Part shown: positions 34,106 to 43,687 of the stretch, piece after piece | How positions within the stretch are numbered: the stretch's first letter is position 1 | How the letters are laid out: every line of letters starts with the position of its first letter | Assembly (NCBI GenBank): GCA_023426125.1 | Contig: JAFABI010000105.1 | Coordinates: forward strand, 1-64,000 | Reading direction: 5' to 3' | Length of the DNA: 64,000 nt | Source of the DNA: Bacillota bacterium | GTDB taxonomy: Bacteria; Bacillota; Clostridia; Acetivibrionales; DTU013 | Translations under genes and position numbers: made by a program | The notes under the pieces: model-generated | The model's input: only the letters and a program-made list of their open reading frames with translations | Databases searched by the model: none | What the model was told of the DNA's origin: nothing

Positions 34106-34909
34106 CTACCCTCCCTGTACGATAACACGCCTTAATACCCTGTCCATGGCCAATTTCCCGAGGAATACCAGCGCTGCCAGCCATGCGATCTGCGTGAATA
34201 TACCAATAACAGCTTCACTCACCGGTATATTGCCGCTGTAAACCCTGAAGGGCAGATCCGCCGCCAGCCGGAAGGGCAGCGCATAGGTTATCCTTTGAAG
34301 CCATCCGGGCATCAGCGGAACCGGTATGATGCCGCCTGCAAGGAAATCACCCGCAACGCCGATCATCAGGAGAGACCCTACCGGGGACATTGTAATAAAC
34401 ACTGAGATATAAATAAACATGGATATTGACACCAATACAAGCAGCCCCAGGATAAGGGTGATCAGGAACAACCCCAATGCGGCTAAATCCGGCGGCAGCG
34501 ACAGTCCGTACGGCTCCGGCATGAAAAAAGCGATCATGAGAATGTGAAAGCACCGGAGAAGCGCTCCCGAAAGCCTCTGCGCCAGAAGCTTCACATACCA
34601 GAATTCATAAAGCCTGAAGGGCCGGCACAGCTCGTAAGCAATATTGCCGCCGGTAATCAGACCGAATAGTTCTCCGTCCCTGTACCACAGCACGATAAAC
34701 ACAAGAAACGCCTGCTGCAGCCATATATAGCTGACCAGCTGCTCCAGCGCCATTGGCTGGGTCCTAACCGAGCTCTGGTAAAATGCCTCGTATACCATGA
34801 TAAACATGAAGCCCCAGAAAAATTGTGTCGCCACACCGGCCATCGCCGCCACCCTGTATTGCATTCCGTTTATCAACCGCATTCTGAATAACGAAAAATA
34901 CGCTTTCAT
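34106..34909 (-). CDS. ABC-2 family permease (DUF990 type), first
   Basis: Membrane protein of 267 residues with about six segments, homologous in pattern to the next gene (MKAYFSLFRMRLINGMQYRVAAM; GGNIAYELCRPFRLYEFWYVKLL). It overlaps the ATPase gene by 4 bp and is separated from the second permease by 4 bp, so all three are co-translated. Together they form a heteromeric exporter of the DUF990 group; the cargo is unknown. Confidence 0.88.
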   Translation of the reverse strand: MKAYFSLFRMRLINGMQYRVAAMAGVATQFFWGFMFIMVYEAFYQSSVRTQPMALEQLVSYIWLQQAFLVFIVLWYRDGELFGLITGGNIAYELCRPFRLYEFWYVKLLAQRLSGALLRCFHILMIAFFMPEPYGLSLPPDLAALGLFLITLILGLLVLVSISMFIYISVFITMSPVGSLLMIGVAGDFLAGGIIPVPLMPGWLQRITYALPFRLAADLPFRVYSGNIPVSEAVIGIFTQIAWLAALVFLGKLAMDRVLRRVIVQGG

Positions 34910-35883
34910 ATTTCGTACTCCTTGTATAATTGCACAATGATTTCTTCAATCGGCGGATTTTCAACCGTTACATCCAGTAGATCCAGCTGCTCCGAAAGTA
35001 AGGAGATGACTTCCGAGACATCGGCTTTTTTCGTATCTACAAGCAGACATGCCCTCTCCGGCGACCAGGATTGAATTACAGTTCCCGGTATTTCGGGCGG
35101 CGTCTTGTTTTCGGAAAAATCCACCGTTATGGCCTTGTTTGTCCCGAACCGGCTTCTTAGACTATTCAGGCTGCCGTCATACAGGATCCTTCCCTTACCG
35201 ATCAGGAGGATGCGCTCCGCCAGTGCTTCAATGTCATTCATGTCATGGGTGGTTAATATGACCGTCACCTTTTTTTCTGCGTTGATGCTTTTTATAAACT
35301 TCCGGACAGCGATCTTGGAGACAGCGTCCAGACCGATGGTAGGTTCGTCGAGGAAAAGTATTTTAGGGCTGTGCAGCAGGGATGCGGCGATTTCGCAGCG
35401 CATTCTTTGTCCAAGACTCAGCTGGCGTACAGGATTGCCTAAAATACCGCTGATGTCCAGTGTTTCAACCAGCATATCCAGATTCTTGTTATATTCTTCC
35501 TGCGGCACCTTATAAATGTCCTTGAGAAGCTGAAAGGAATCGATGACCGGCACATCCCACCAGAGCTGCGACCGCTGCCCGAAAACTACTCCGATGTTTT
35601 TCACATGGGCAATCCGGTCCTTCCAGGGAGTCCGGTCCATGATCCGGCACTGCCCGCTGTCAGGTACAAGAACTCCGCTCATTACTTTAATGGTCGTTGA
35701 CTTTCCTGCTCCATTGGGCCCGATATAGCCAACAATTTCCCCTTCCCTGATATGGAAGGATACGTCCCGGAGGGCTTCAACCCGGGTGTATTCCCTTTTA
35801 ATCAGCGCTTTTGCCGCGGCTTTGAAACCGGCAGACCGCTTTGCAATCTTGAATGTTTTGCACACTCCCTCAACGGCTATCAT
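34906..35883 (-). CDS. ABC transporter ATP-binding protein
   Basis: Cytoplasmic ATPase of 325 residues for the two DUF990 permeases. Walker A GPNGAGKST near residue 57-65, Q-loop in VFGQRSQLWWDVP, signature LSLGQRMRCEIAASLLH near 155, Walker B ILFLDEP near 180, and H-loop TTHDMND. An extra C-terminal region of about 80 residues (from KAITVDFSE) is typical of ATPases paired with this permease type. GGAGGTGC precedes the ATG. First gene of the operon. Confidence 0.93.
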   Translation of the reverse strand: MIAVEGVCKTFKIAKRSAGFKAAAKALIKREYTRVEALRDVSFHIREGEIVGYIGPNGAGKSTTIKVMSGVLVPDSGQCRIMDRTPWKDRIAHVKNIGVVFGQRSQLWWDVPVIDSFQLLKDIYKVPQEEYNKNLDMLVETLDISGILGNPVRQLSLGQRMRCEIAASLLHSPKILFLDEPTIGLDAVSKIAVRKFIKSINAEKKVTVILTTHDMNDIEALAERILLIGKGRILYDGSLNSLRSRFGTNKAITVDFSENKTPPEIPGTVIQSWSPERACLLVDTKKADVSEVISLLSEQLDLLDVTVENPPIEEIIVQLYKEYEI

Positions 35884-35903
35884 TTTGCACCTCCTTATTT
35901 TTT

Positions 35904-36040
35904 GTGACTATTCAGTTACCTCGGTTGTCATTGCGAGGAGCAAAGCGACGTGGCAATCTCTGCTTCTGACTGAGATAGCATTTATGAGATTGCCGCTCTC
36001 CGCTTCGTTTCGCTCGCAATGACAGTAACTGAATAGTCAC
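35904..36040. repeat. R2 repeat with perfect 16-bp terminal inverted repeats
   Basis: GTGACTATTCAGTTAC (35904-35919) and its exact complement (36025-36040) bound a 137-bp element whose interior begins and ends with TCATTGCGAG. Fully palindromic ends and lack of coding capacity mark it as a MITE-like sequence. It lies 20 bp upstream of the ABC operon start. Confidence 0.85.
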
Positions 36041-36182
36041 TATTTCTCTCTGCAGGAATTCCATTTTATCTTATCGGGGAGAAAATGAAAAACTCCGGAA
36101 AGGACCGGATTGCTTGCTTCAATACATACAAAGACAGTCTTTTGCGGGAGAGTGGTTTTTTCTCATTTTTACAAATTTTTTC

Positions 36183-36211
36183 TTGACAATCCGGTATTTC
36201 TAGCATATAGT
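36183..36211 (+). promoter_or_regulatory. Strong promoter upstream of pentapeptide gene
   Basis: Consensus TTGACA (36183-36188), 17-bp spacer, TATAGT (36206-36211). It lies 224 bp before the gene, with a terminator in between. Confidence 0.8.
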
Positions 36212-36217
36212 ATATTT

Positions 36218-36299
36218 AATGAATTTGAGTTGAACATTCGTTAAGCGATGCATTAGTAAAAAAGGTGTTTATACCGGTTGGAAACAACCGGTTTTTTTA
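36218..36299 (+). ncRNA. Putative short leader RNA or attenuator
   Basis: Bounded by the promoter at 36183-36211 and the terminator at 36273-36297, giving a predicted transcript of about 80 nt with no gene. It contains a minimal ATG-CAT-TAG frame near 36249. It could be an independent small RNA or a leader controlling read-through into the pentapeptide-repeat gene. No known riboswitch is recognised. Confidence 0.5.
36273..36299 (+). terminator. Rho-independent terminator (possible attenuator)
   Basis: ACCGGTTG (36273-36280), GAAA tetraloop, CAACCGGT (36285-36292), then seven T in a row. The GNRA-type loop and T-tract make this a strong terminator. Confidence 0.85.
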
Positions 36300-36434
36300 T
36301 GTCAACCTTCCGGAGGGTACTTTGTAAGATTCTGTAATATTTTTATGTAAAAACATTCTCTTCCATACTTATCACCCTTGGTGTAAAATAATCTAAAGTC
36401 TTTTTATTAAATAAGCTCAAGCGAAAGGAAACAT

Positions 36435-37040
36435 ATGGAAATCGCCAACAACCAGTCGTATTCCGGAATGACTTTTAACGAATTAGACTTTGAGGGTACT
36501 GAAATCATCGGATGCAAGTTCGATCACTGCAGTTTTCAAAACGCCGGAATGGAAAGCATTATAACCCGCAGATGTTGTTTTTCAGACTGCAATTTCAAGG
36601 CAGCCCGCTTAAACACTTCATTTCACGAGGCTTCAGCATTCACGAATTGCCAGTTTCAATATGCCAATCTCTTTTGCTCACAATTTTCGGAATGCAAAAT
36701 GATGGGCTCGAGCTTCGGAGAAGTTAATATGATTGGTCTTGAGATTACCGGAGGGGATTGGTCCTATACCAGCTTAAGGTCACAGAATCTAAAAGGGCTG
36801 AATTTGCAAAATATCCGGCTGGTAAATGCCGATATGTCCATGTGCAATCTGGAAAAAGCGGATTTTCGGAACGCGGATCTCAGCCATGCAGTTTTATCCC
36901 AGGCAAATTTAAACGGTGCCAATTTAAGAGACGCAAAAACAGAGGGTTTAGATTTCAAGAGTTTTAACCTGAAGGGTGTTCTAATGGACGTAGGTCAGGC
37001 CATAAGCGTAGCCCGGGCATTTGGCGCTGTAATCGGGTAA
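36435..37040 (+). CDS. Pentapeptide-repeat protein
   Basis: A 201-residue protein made almost entirely of A(D/N)LxX-type pentapeptides (FEGTEIIGCKFDHCSFQNAG ... LEKADFRNADLSHAVLSQAN, LNGANLRDA), which fold as a right-handed quadrilateral beta helix. The overall size matches Qnr/McbG-like proteins that mimic DNA and protect gyrase, but many pentapeptide proteins have other or unknown roles, so resistance is only a possibility. AAAGGAAA precedes the ATG. Expression may depend on read-through of the upstream terminator. Confidence 0.85.
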   Translation: MEIANNQSYSGMTFNELDFEGTEIIGCKFDHCSFQNAGMESIITRRCCFSDCNFKAARLNTSFHEASAFTNCQFQYANLFCSQFSECKMMGSSFGEVNMIGLEITGGDWSYTSLRSQNLKGLNLQNIRLVNADMSMCNLEKADFRNADLSHAVLSQANLNGANLRDAKTEGLDFKSFNLKGVLMDVGQAISVARAFGAVIG

Positions 37041-37106
37041 AACGGACCGCCTCTGCCGGCTCAGGAATGAAAAACAGCATAGCCATACATATTCCTAAAA
37101 CCGCAG

Positions 37107-37253
37107 CAAGTAAAGGATAAAGTCAGTGAAACGATAAAGATCATGCGCGTTAACGGAGGCTATATCGCCGCGCCTACCCATTCCGTTCCCGGTGATGTGC
37201 CGCCGGAAAACATCATTGCCATGCTGGAGGCATTCCGGGAAAAGGCAGGGTAG
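37107..37253 (+). pseudogene. URO-D-family methyltransferase, C-terminal relic
   Basis: An open segment without a start translating as DKVSETIKIMRVNGGYIAAP, then THSVPGDVPPENIIAML, and a stop. This is the conserved C-terminus of uroporphyrinogen-decarboxylase-like proteins (compare GGYILMASQSFEGDVPLENI in the intact gene at 56773). The rest is deleted. It points toward another broken gene of the same family on the opposite strand. Confidence 0.8.
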
Positions 37254-37277
37254 CACTATCTCATATTGGCGCCGAAC

Positions 37278-38379
37278 TCAGTATCTTCCGTATTTATCAA
37301 CGGCCCACATATAAATTTTCAAATTTTCCAGCGGCGTTCCCGCTGCCACGCTTCCTGCCGGACACTCCAGCAGACCGCCGTCCTGCCCTACGGCTTCTAT
37401 GTCCCTCCGCACATAGTTGATGATGTCCTCCGGCGACCCGTTGCGCAGGACAAAAGGCGGAATCTGCCCATGTATCAAGGCCCCCGGCATGGCCTTCCTG
37501 ATTTCCAGCGGGTGAATATCCGGCCCGAAATTGACCTCATTGACTCCCAGATCGTTTAGGATTCCCATCAAATGCCCCATGCTGCTGTCGCTGTGCTGAT
37601 GCCTTGCATGCTGCCTTTCAGGTGCAAATTCCTTAAACAGCCGTTCCAGCACCGGAGCACAAAACTTTTCATATTGGGCCGGCGGAAACAGATAGCAGTT
37701 GTCATCGGCAAGGGAATAGCCGTTCCTGCTGTCATTCCCCGTCAAATCCATCAAGGCGCTGTGGTATTCCACCAGCTTGGCGGCCAGCATTTCAAAAAAC
37801 TCTTTCATTACTTCGGGCTCATCCATGATGAACATACAGGTGTTGGTCGTTCCCAGAATACTCGTTGCCATGGTTGCCGGGCCTCTTGAGCCTCCGCCCC
37901 CCAGCCTCAGCGCCCTTCCGGTCTCTTTTTCATATACGGCTTTCTTTTCCCTCCAGTCATCAGGCAAGACCGCCGTTTTCATATCCAGCCGTACGGCATG
38001 ATCAATAAGCTTTTTCACATCCTCAATACCTTCTACGGAGGATTCCCAGCCAGGGCGTCCCCCCTTCGGTCAGTTCCCAGCGGGCACCCACAAGAACCTC
38101 AAAGCGGTTTGGCATTGGCTTGCCCTCCTCCCTGGGGTCTTCATTGTAGAATTTTTTAGCAATCGCCTTTTCTGTCCGCATATTGCACTGTCTGTTTACC
38201 TCCAGCCGGTATTCCACGTCATTGTAATACTTCAATGTAGACGGAACTGCCATTTCCTCCAGCAGAAAATGATCATCCAACCAGAATCCCAAGGGTACCC
38301 TGGGCTTATCCGTTGAAAAAGGCTTGACGCATTTTTCATTTTCCTTCCAGAATTCAATACAATCCAGCGTATAGTTCAT
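37278..38379 (-). pseudogene. URO-D-family methyltransferase, frameshifted
   Basis: Two overlapping frames form one protein of about 366 residues. The 5' part (MNYTLDCIEFWKENEKC to WELTEGGTPWL) stops at 38023; the 3' part continues in another frame from near 38045 (ESSVEGIEDVKKLIDHAV) to the stop at 37278. The shift is a single-base change near 38022-38050. The family resembles HemE, but in Clostridia such genes usually encode corrinoid-dependent methyltransferases. Either a true pseudogene or a sequencing error. Confidence 0.8.
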
Positions 38380-38541
38380 CCTATCCACCCCTGTAATAAT
38401 TAATTGTCAATCAGCTTTATATTACATCGCAAATGCAGTATAATACATAGAGCAACAAAAGATTACATGTAATTATTAAAGATTTGGAAGACCTGCCGGC
38501 AGTATTTCCATCCTGCTGAGCTAAGTCAAGGATCCTGCATG

Positions 38542-39123
38542 GATTCCTTAAATCCGCTTTTTGCCTTTGCAAGCGACAGCGATGCAATCACATATTTGTA
38601 TGCCTAACTTTCGGATCCCTCAGGAAAAGCGGCGGAGCTGCCCTTGCCCACGATGTTCCGGATTTCCGACGACAGCAGTTTTATAAGCCTGTACAGGGAA
38701 TTTAACGGCTGCTGGCTGGAAAAAAACGAAGGGTTCCAGCTGCAATGCACTGCCTTGTTTATGCTGCTTTTGCATCACATTTTTAGAATAACGTCAAAAG
38801 AAGATACTTCCCTCCCGGATCCAAGGCTGACCAGGGTAAGAAATCACATCCTGGCCCACTTCCATGAAAAGCTGAAGGTCTCCGAGCTGGCGGACATAGC
38901 CGGTCTCACCCCGGTATATTTCGGCTCCTGGTTCCACAAAAACACCGGACAGTCCATTCATGCATATATCAACCGCATCCGCATCAATAAAGCCCGGGAC
39001 CTGCTGTCGTCAGGAGGCTGCACCGTCAGCGACGCGGCCTACCGCTGCGGCTTCGAAGATCCGTTTTATTTCAGCAATGTGTTTAAAAAGCTGACAGGCA
39101 GGAGCCCGTCACTTTTCAAGTGA
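38542..39123 (+). pseudogene. AraC-family regulator, degraded N-terminus
   Basis: The C-terminal AraC double helix-turn-helix is intact (VRNHILAHFHEKLKVSELADIAG ... FEDPFYFSNVFKKLTGRSPSLF). Upstream, the same frame continues with plausible AraC linker sequence but is cut by TAA at 38605, and the sensor half beyond is missing. A 159-residue product from ATG 38644 could still be made. It lies divergent from the frameshifted URO-D gene, its probable former target, and overlaps the convergent AraC gene by 15 bp. Confidence 0.65.
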
Positions 39124-39864
39124 CAAATTGTATTTCCGGTATGCTTTCGGGGTCTGGCCTACCGCCTTCTTAAACATGCTGCAGAACTGGGAGTCGGTGG
39201 CAAAGCCGCATTCCTGCGAGATGTGGGATATGGGCAGGCTGGTGCATTTCAAAAGGTACCGGGCGTTTTCAATGCGCCTTTCGATGACATAGTTCACCGG
39301 CGACAGTCCGGTATGCCTTTTGATTATCCGCCGGAACTGGTTATAGCTGTATCCTGCTCTTTCGGCAAGGGCTTTCAAGTCGATTCTGTCAATATAGTTT
39401 TCATTCAGGCATTTGATGGCCAGGGAAAGATTGTCGGAAGAGTGCTTTTTTTCTGCAATCCTTGCCAGTTCGATTAACAGCTGCTGTGTTAACAGATCCA
39501 GCTTCAGCTTGTAATGGCTGGATTGGGTGTAGTACTCCTTTTTCATTTCCTCAAGGATATGCCTGACGGTGTTTCCGGCATTGTCATAGGAAATTCCGTC
39601 TGTGAGTTCCGTGATATCTCCGTTGTGGGTAAAAACGACATAAATGACGTATGTATCCTCACAATGATACTCGTCATGCTTATGATTCGGTTCGGTTATG
39701 GCAAAGCTGCCGGGGAAGTATTCGTATTTCACACCATGAATGGTGGTACTGCCGCTGCCTTTCAGGTAATATACCAGTTCATATGCCTGATGGCTGTGGA
39801 AATCAAAATAAGTGCCCCGCTCCCTGTCTCCGCCGCTTAAAAACTCAAAACTGCATTGAAGCAT
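39109..39864 (-). CDS. AraC-family regulator with cupin domain
   Basis: A 251-residue regulator. Residues about 15-95 form a cupin-type sensor (FDFHSHQAYELVYYLKGSGSTTI, then PGSFAITEPNHKHDEYH); residues about 150-248 form the double helix-turn-helix (LKALAERAGYSYNQFRRIIKRHTGLSP ... GFATDSQFCSMFKKAVGQTPKAYRK). It is divergent from the ADP-ribosylglycohydrolase gene, separated by about 140 bp, and is the likely regulator of that gene. Effector unknown. Confidence 0.9.
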   Translation of the reverse strand: MLQCSFEFLSGGDRERGTYFDFHSHQAYELVYYLKGSGSTTIHGVKYEYFPGSFAITEPNHKHDEYHCEDTYVIYVVFTHNGDITELTDGISYDNAGNTVRHILEEMKKEYYTQSSHYKLKLDLLTQQLLIELARIAEKKHSSDNLSLAIKCLNENYIDRIDLKALAERAGYSYNQFRRIIKRHTGLSPVNYVIERRIENARYLLKCTSLPISHISQECGFATDSQFCSMFKKAVGQTPKAYRKYNLSLEK

Positions 39865-40006
39865 CCGGTTTCCCTGTCTCCTTGATCAACGGATGATAGT
39901 TTTTGTCCTTTCAATTATATAACAAACGGCTTTAAAATGCTATTATTTCTGATAAGCTGGCTCAATTGCACAGCAATGAATGATATTATCTCAAGGAGGT
40001 TTCCTT

Positions 40007-41311
40007 ATGAATTACCCCAAAATTCCGGACTTTAGCAGACTATCGGGCAGCATTTGTCATTACGCCCAATTAATGCATGAGTATGGCGCTCAAAATATCC
40101 AGGAGCTGTTGGATGAAGCGGAACAATCGATGAACTCCGTGGCAGAACGCCTTACAAAGCTGCCCATAAACCGGGAGCTGGCCGCGGCGGAACCGGATGA
40201 TCTGGAAAAGATCCGGCTTCTGAGACCCGATGGCCCTAGAAAACTATGGACATCAATGGATGAAGCCCTATACGTTGAAAAGCTTGAAGGCGCTATGCTG
40301 GCACGTTTTGCAGGCTGCACCCTCGGCGCCATTGTGGAAGGCTGGCCGATTGCCGAAATGGAGGATTGGGCAGGGCATACAGGAGATGCTTTTCCGCCTC
40401 AGGATTACTGGACACAGGCAAAAAGTCCCCTCAGCCTCCGCTATGGAAAGAACACCTGCGATGCGTACACCCGGAATGGCATGGATGGAGTGCCTGTTGA
40501 CGATGATATAACCTATACTCTGCTGGGCCTCTTGATCGCAGAGGACTATGGCCCGGATTTTACAGTGGACGACGTAGGAAAGGCATGGTTAAAGTATCTC
40601 CCCTGTGCATGCACTGCCGAGGACGTCGCATTAAAGAATCTGAAAATCGGAATCCCGGCGTCCAGGGCTGCGGAAATCGGCAATCCATACTGCCAGTGGA
40701 TCGGCGCCGATATCCGTTCCGACCCCTGGGCATACATGGCGCCGGCTTATCCCGAAAAAGCAGCCGAATTGGCATACAGGGACGCCTATCTATCCCACAG
40801 GAGAAATGGAATTTACGGCGAAATGTTTTTCAGCGCTGCTCAGGCCGCCGCCTTTGCTGTTGATAATCCCGTAGACGCCCTGAAAATCGGCCTGACGGAG
40901 ATCCCCAGGGATTGCCTCCTTGCCGGAGATTTACGCTGGGCCCTGGCAGAAGGCGGAAACATTAAAAACTTCAAGGATGCACGGCAGGCGGTGGATGAGA
41001 AGTTCAAGGGAATGCACCCCGTACATACCAATAATAACGCCTGCTTAACCATCTTTGGCCTGATGATTGGAGGCCATGATGTGACAAAGGTAATCGCCGA
41101 AACCGTAGCCATGGGTCTTGACAACGATTGTACGGCGGCAACCGCAGGGAGCATTGCAGGCGCCATCGTGGGCAAGAAAGGCATCCCCGTGCACTGGTAT
41201 AAGAATTTCAACAACAAGGTGCTGACCTATATGATCGATCGGGAGGAATTTGAGATAAGCGACCTGATCCGGAGATTTACCAGCCAAGCAAATAAGATTT
41301 ATGCGGTATAG
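40007..41311 (+). CDS. ADP-ribosylglycohydrolase-family protein
   Basis: A 434-residue enzyme of the DraG/ARH fold. Family motifs are RFAGCTLGAIVEGWP near residue 95, DDDITYTLLGLLIAEDYG near 160 and, near the C-terminus, MGLDNDCTAATAGSIAGAIVGKKGIP, whose Asp residues bind the two metal ions. The family removes ADP-ribose from proteins or other N-/O-glycosidic linkages; the long N-terminal extension suggests a small-molecule substrate, perhaps a nucleoside or glycoside. AAGGAGG sets the ATG at 40007; a longer frame is unlikely. Regulated probably by the divergent AraC protein. Confidence 0.88.
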   Translation: MNYPKIPDFSRLSGSICHYAQLMHEYGAQNIQELLDEAEQSMNSVAERLTKLPINRELAAAEPDDLEKIRLLRPDGPRKLWTSMDEALYVEKLEGAMLARFAGCTLGAIVEGWPIAEMEDWAGHTGDAFPPQDYWTQAKSPLSLRYGKNTCDAYTRNGMDGVPVDDDITYTLLGLLIAEDYGPDFTVDDVGKAWLKYLPCACTAEDVALKNLKIGIPASRAAEIGNPYCQWIGADIRSDPWAYMAPAYPEKAAELAYRDAYLSHRRNGIYGEMFFSAAQAAAFAVDNPVDALKIGLTEIPRDCLLAGDLRWALAEGGNIKNFKDARQAVDEKFKGMHPVHTNNNACLTIFGLMIGGHDVTKVIAETVAMGLDNDCTAATAGSIAGAIVGKKGIPVHWYKNFNNKVLTYMIDREEFEISDLIRRFTSQANKIYAV

Positions 41312-41510
41312 CAGCATAGATAAAAATTTCGTGAAAGAACGAATAGAATGGGAAAGTTGGATAAAGGACCCATTACTTCTGTTATTATATGAAAATACGG
41401 ATACAATAGTCCTATTGACATACTATTGACATAAAAACCGGTTGCATGTCAATACTAAGGACAACTGCACGCAAGTTAGCTACCAGATAGGAATGAAAAA
41501 TAGATCCAAT

Positions 41511-41587
41511 GCAGGTGCGGCCATTGGCCGTCCGGGAGCTGTTTATCACAGATTGCATTTGCGGACGCGCAATGCGCGCCTCTGCAC
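41511..41587. repeat. R1 repeat, core only
   Basis: GCGGCCATTGGCCGTCCG and GCGGACGCGCAATGCGCGCC without the outer arms. It lies in the 386-bp gap before the symporter gene; the rest of the gap holds a duplicated CTATTGACATA (near 41412-41432) and no gene. Confidence 0.7.
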
Positions 41588-41625
41588 TTTTCATTATTAG
41601 GTGTGTCGCCTTGCGGCATGGACAT

Positions 41626-41668
41626 TCCGAGGAGCAAAGCGACGTGGGAATCCATGGGTAGCTGACTG
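41626..41668. repeat. R2 repeat fragment
   Basis: ATTCCGAGGAGCAAAGCGACGT followed by GGGAATC, a diverged left half of the R2 interior, 30 bp before the symporter start. Confidence 0.5.
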
Positions 41669-41697
41669 TATGTGGAGCTGTACTAAGGAGTAATGGA

Positions 41698-43089
41698 TTG
41701 GAAAACAACAGGGCAAAAAGAGAAGGCTTTTCCTCGGGACTGGCAGTGTTTTTTGCAACATTGGGCTCGGCAGTGGGCCTGGGCAACATATGGAAATTCC
41801 CTTACCTGACAGGAAAATACGGCGGCGGGGCTTTTCTGCTGGTCTATTTATTGTGTATTCTCCTTATCGGCCTTCCGGTAATGATCAGCGAATTTTTCAT
41901 TGGCCGGAGCACAAGGAAAAATGCCGTCGGCGCCTATAAAAAATTGAAAGGTCCGAAAACCGGCTGGAAATTTATCGGCTTTGCAGGAATCCTCTCCTCC
42001 TATTTGATCATGTTCTTCTACAGCTGTGTAGCAGGCTGGGTCTATTCCTATGTATTCAAGACGGTCCTGGGGGGGTTCTCGGGAATAACTGCCGAAACGG
42101 CGGAAGCAAAGTTTAAAGCGACCCTGCTTCAACCCCTGCCCCCCATTCTCTGGCAGCTCGTCGTCATGGCGGTAGTATCGGCCATCCTTATCGCCGGCGT
42201 CAAAAAAGGGATCGAGAAAATCACCAAGATCCTCATGCCCGTCCTGTTTGTTTTAATCCTTGTATGCGACATAAGGGCACTGACGCTTCCAGGTGCCTTT
42301 AAAGGCCTGGATTTCCTGCTTCACGTCGATTTCTCACAATTAACGGGAACCGCCATCCTGACGGCACTTGGGCTGGCTTTCTTCAAGCTGTCCCTTGGAA
42401 TGGGCACAATGATTACCTATGGAAGCTATTTTACCGAAGATAACAATATGGTCGGAACTTCTCTGCGGGTTGCATTATCGGATACGCTGGTTTCCCTTCT
42501 GGCCGGCCTGGCAATTTTCCCGGCTGTTTTCTCCTTCGGAATGGAGCCGGGAGCCGGCCCTGGCCTGCTGTTCATGACTATCCCCATGGTTTTTTCCCGG
42601 ATGCCCCTCGGCGGCATCCTCCTGGCAGCCTTTTTCATTCTGACAGCCATCGCGGCAACTTGCGCCATGATATCCCTGGTTGAGGTACCTGTTGCCTATT
42701 TTACGGAAGAAAAAGGGCTTTCCAGGACAAAATCCGTTCTATTGAACGCAGCGATTATCGTTGCGGTGGGATCCCTTGCGGCTCTTTCCGCAGACGGCAA
42801 AAGCCTTCTTGGCGGAACAACGGTCCTGGGCAAAACCTTCTTTGACCTGTTCGACTTCGCATCCTCCAATATCCTTCTCCCGCTGGGAGGACTTTTCATC
42901 GCGCTTTTCACCGGATACTTCCTTAAGAGGGACGAGGTAAAAAAGGAACTTGTCAATCAAGGCAAACTAAAAACAGGAGGTATCGTTGACGTATTTTTCT
43001 TTATCCTGCGGTACGTTACGCCTATTTTACTTATCATCGTCTTCTTATATTCCACAGGCTTGACGAAATTGCTTTTTAAGCACGGATGA
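41698..43089 (+). CDS. NSS-family sodium-dependent transporter
   Basis: Membrane protein of 463 residues with 11-12 segments, neurotransmitter:sodium symporter (LeuT) family, importing an amino acid or related amine with Na+. The signature first segment is GSAVGLGNIWKFPYLTGKYGG near residues 20-42, forming the unwound ligand site. Translation starts at TTG (41698), with AAGGAG seven bases upstream; an ATG six bases earlier is in another frame. It ends 10 bp from a convergent TetR gene. The substrate cannot be assigned. Confidence 0.93.
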   Translation: MENNRAKREGFSSGLAVFFATLGSAVGLGNIWKFPYLTGKYGGGAFLLVYLLCILLIGLPVMISEFFIGRSTRKNAVGAYKKLKGPKTGWKFIGFAGILSSYLIMFFYSCVAGWVYSYVFKTVLGGFSGITAETAEAKFKATLLQPLPPILWQLVVMAVVSAILIAGVKKGIEKITKILMPVLFVLILVCDIRALTLPGAFKGLDFLLHVDFSQLTGTAILTALGLAFFKLSLGMGTMITYGSYFTEDNNMVGTSLRVALSDTLVSLLAGLAIFPAVFSFGMEPGAGPGLLFMTIPMVFSRMPLGGILLAAFFILTAIAATCAMISLVEVPVAYFTEEKGLSRTKSVLLNAAIIVAVGSLAALSADGKSLLGGTTVLGKTFFDLFDFASSNILLPLGGLFIALFTGYFLKRDEVKKELVNQGKLKTGGIVDVFFFILRYVTPILLIIVFLYSTGLTKLLFKHG

Positions 43090-43099
43090 AAATTTCTTC

Positions 43100-43687
43100 T
43101 CACTCCGCAACAATCCTATCAATCACGCCATTAAGCAAAATATCCGTGACGGCTGTTTGAATATCCCTGTCTTTATCCTGCAAATATATCCAGCTATGAT
43201 AGAGAGCTTGAAATGCGCAAGAGGCTGTTTTTATGTCACAGGAGAATTTTACGCCATGATCGGCCAGCGATTGGGCTGCATCTACATTTTGCCGTACATA
43301 AGCCGCCAACCTTTCTTTGGATACCTTGCGCGAAATAAGGTCAAGGGTTGAAGTATCCATCTGTGAAAGGACGGGGTAGTGCATCATAAGCTGTGCCATC
43401 ATGTCAAATACCTGCTTCACACGTTCTTTGCCAGTCAAACCTGCACTTTCCTCCAAAAGCGTTTCAAGCTCCGTAAAAATCTTCTTTTGAATGCCCTCCA
43501 CAATATCCATGTAGAGATATTCCTTGCTTTCGTAGAAGGTATAAAACGTAGCCTTTGCAATGTTGGCGGCCCCGATCAGGTCATCAATCGTGACTTTCCT
43601 TAATCCATGGGCGGCAAACAGCCTTTCGCCCCCGGTCAAAAGCTTCTGCCGGATATTCTCCTTTTCCGTTTCGCTAAAGCGCGGCAT
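43100..43687 (-). CDS. TetR-family transcriptional regulator
   Basis: A 195-residue regulator. The helix-turn-helix is at residues 10-55 (LLTGGERLFAAHGLRKVTIDDLIGAANIAKATFYTFYESKEYLYMDI). The C-terminal domain has no recognised ligand signature. It is convergent with the NSS symporter and has no obvious divergent target; the only close downstream candidate on its strand is none, so its regulon is unknown. GAAGGTGAAGG overlaps the region before the ATG. Confidence 0.9.
   Translation of the reverse strand: MPRFSETEKENIRQKLLTGGERLFAAHGLRKVTIDDLIGAANIAKATFYTFYESKEYLYMDIVEGIQKKIFTELETLLEESAGLTGKERVKQVFDMMAQLMMHYPVLSQMDTSTLDLISRKVSKERLAAYVRQNVDAAQSLADHGVKFSCDIKTASCAFQALYHSWIYLQDKDRDIQTAVTDILLNGVIDRIVAE

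Noticed and set aside
36183..36434. Known riboswitch or T-box before the pentapeptide gene
   Set aside because: The leader is only about 80 nt and shows no recognisable riboswitch or T-box motif.
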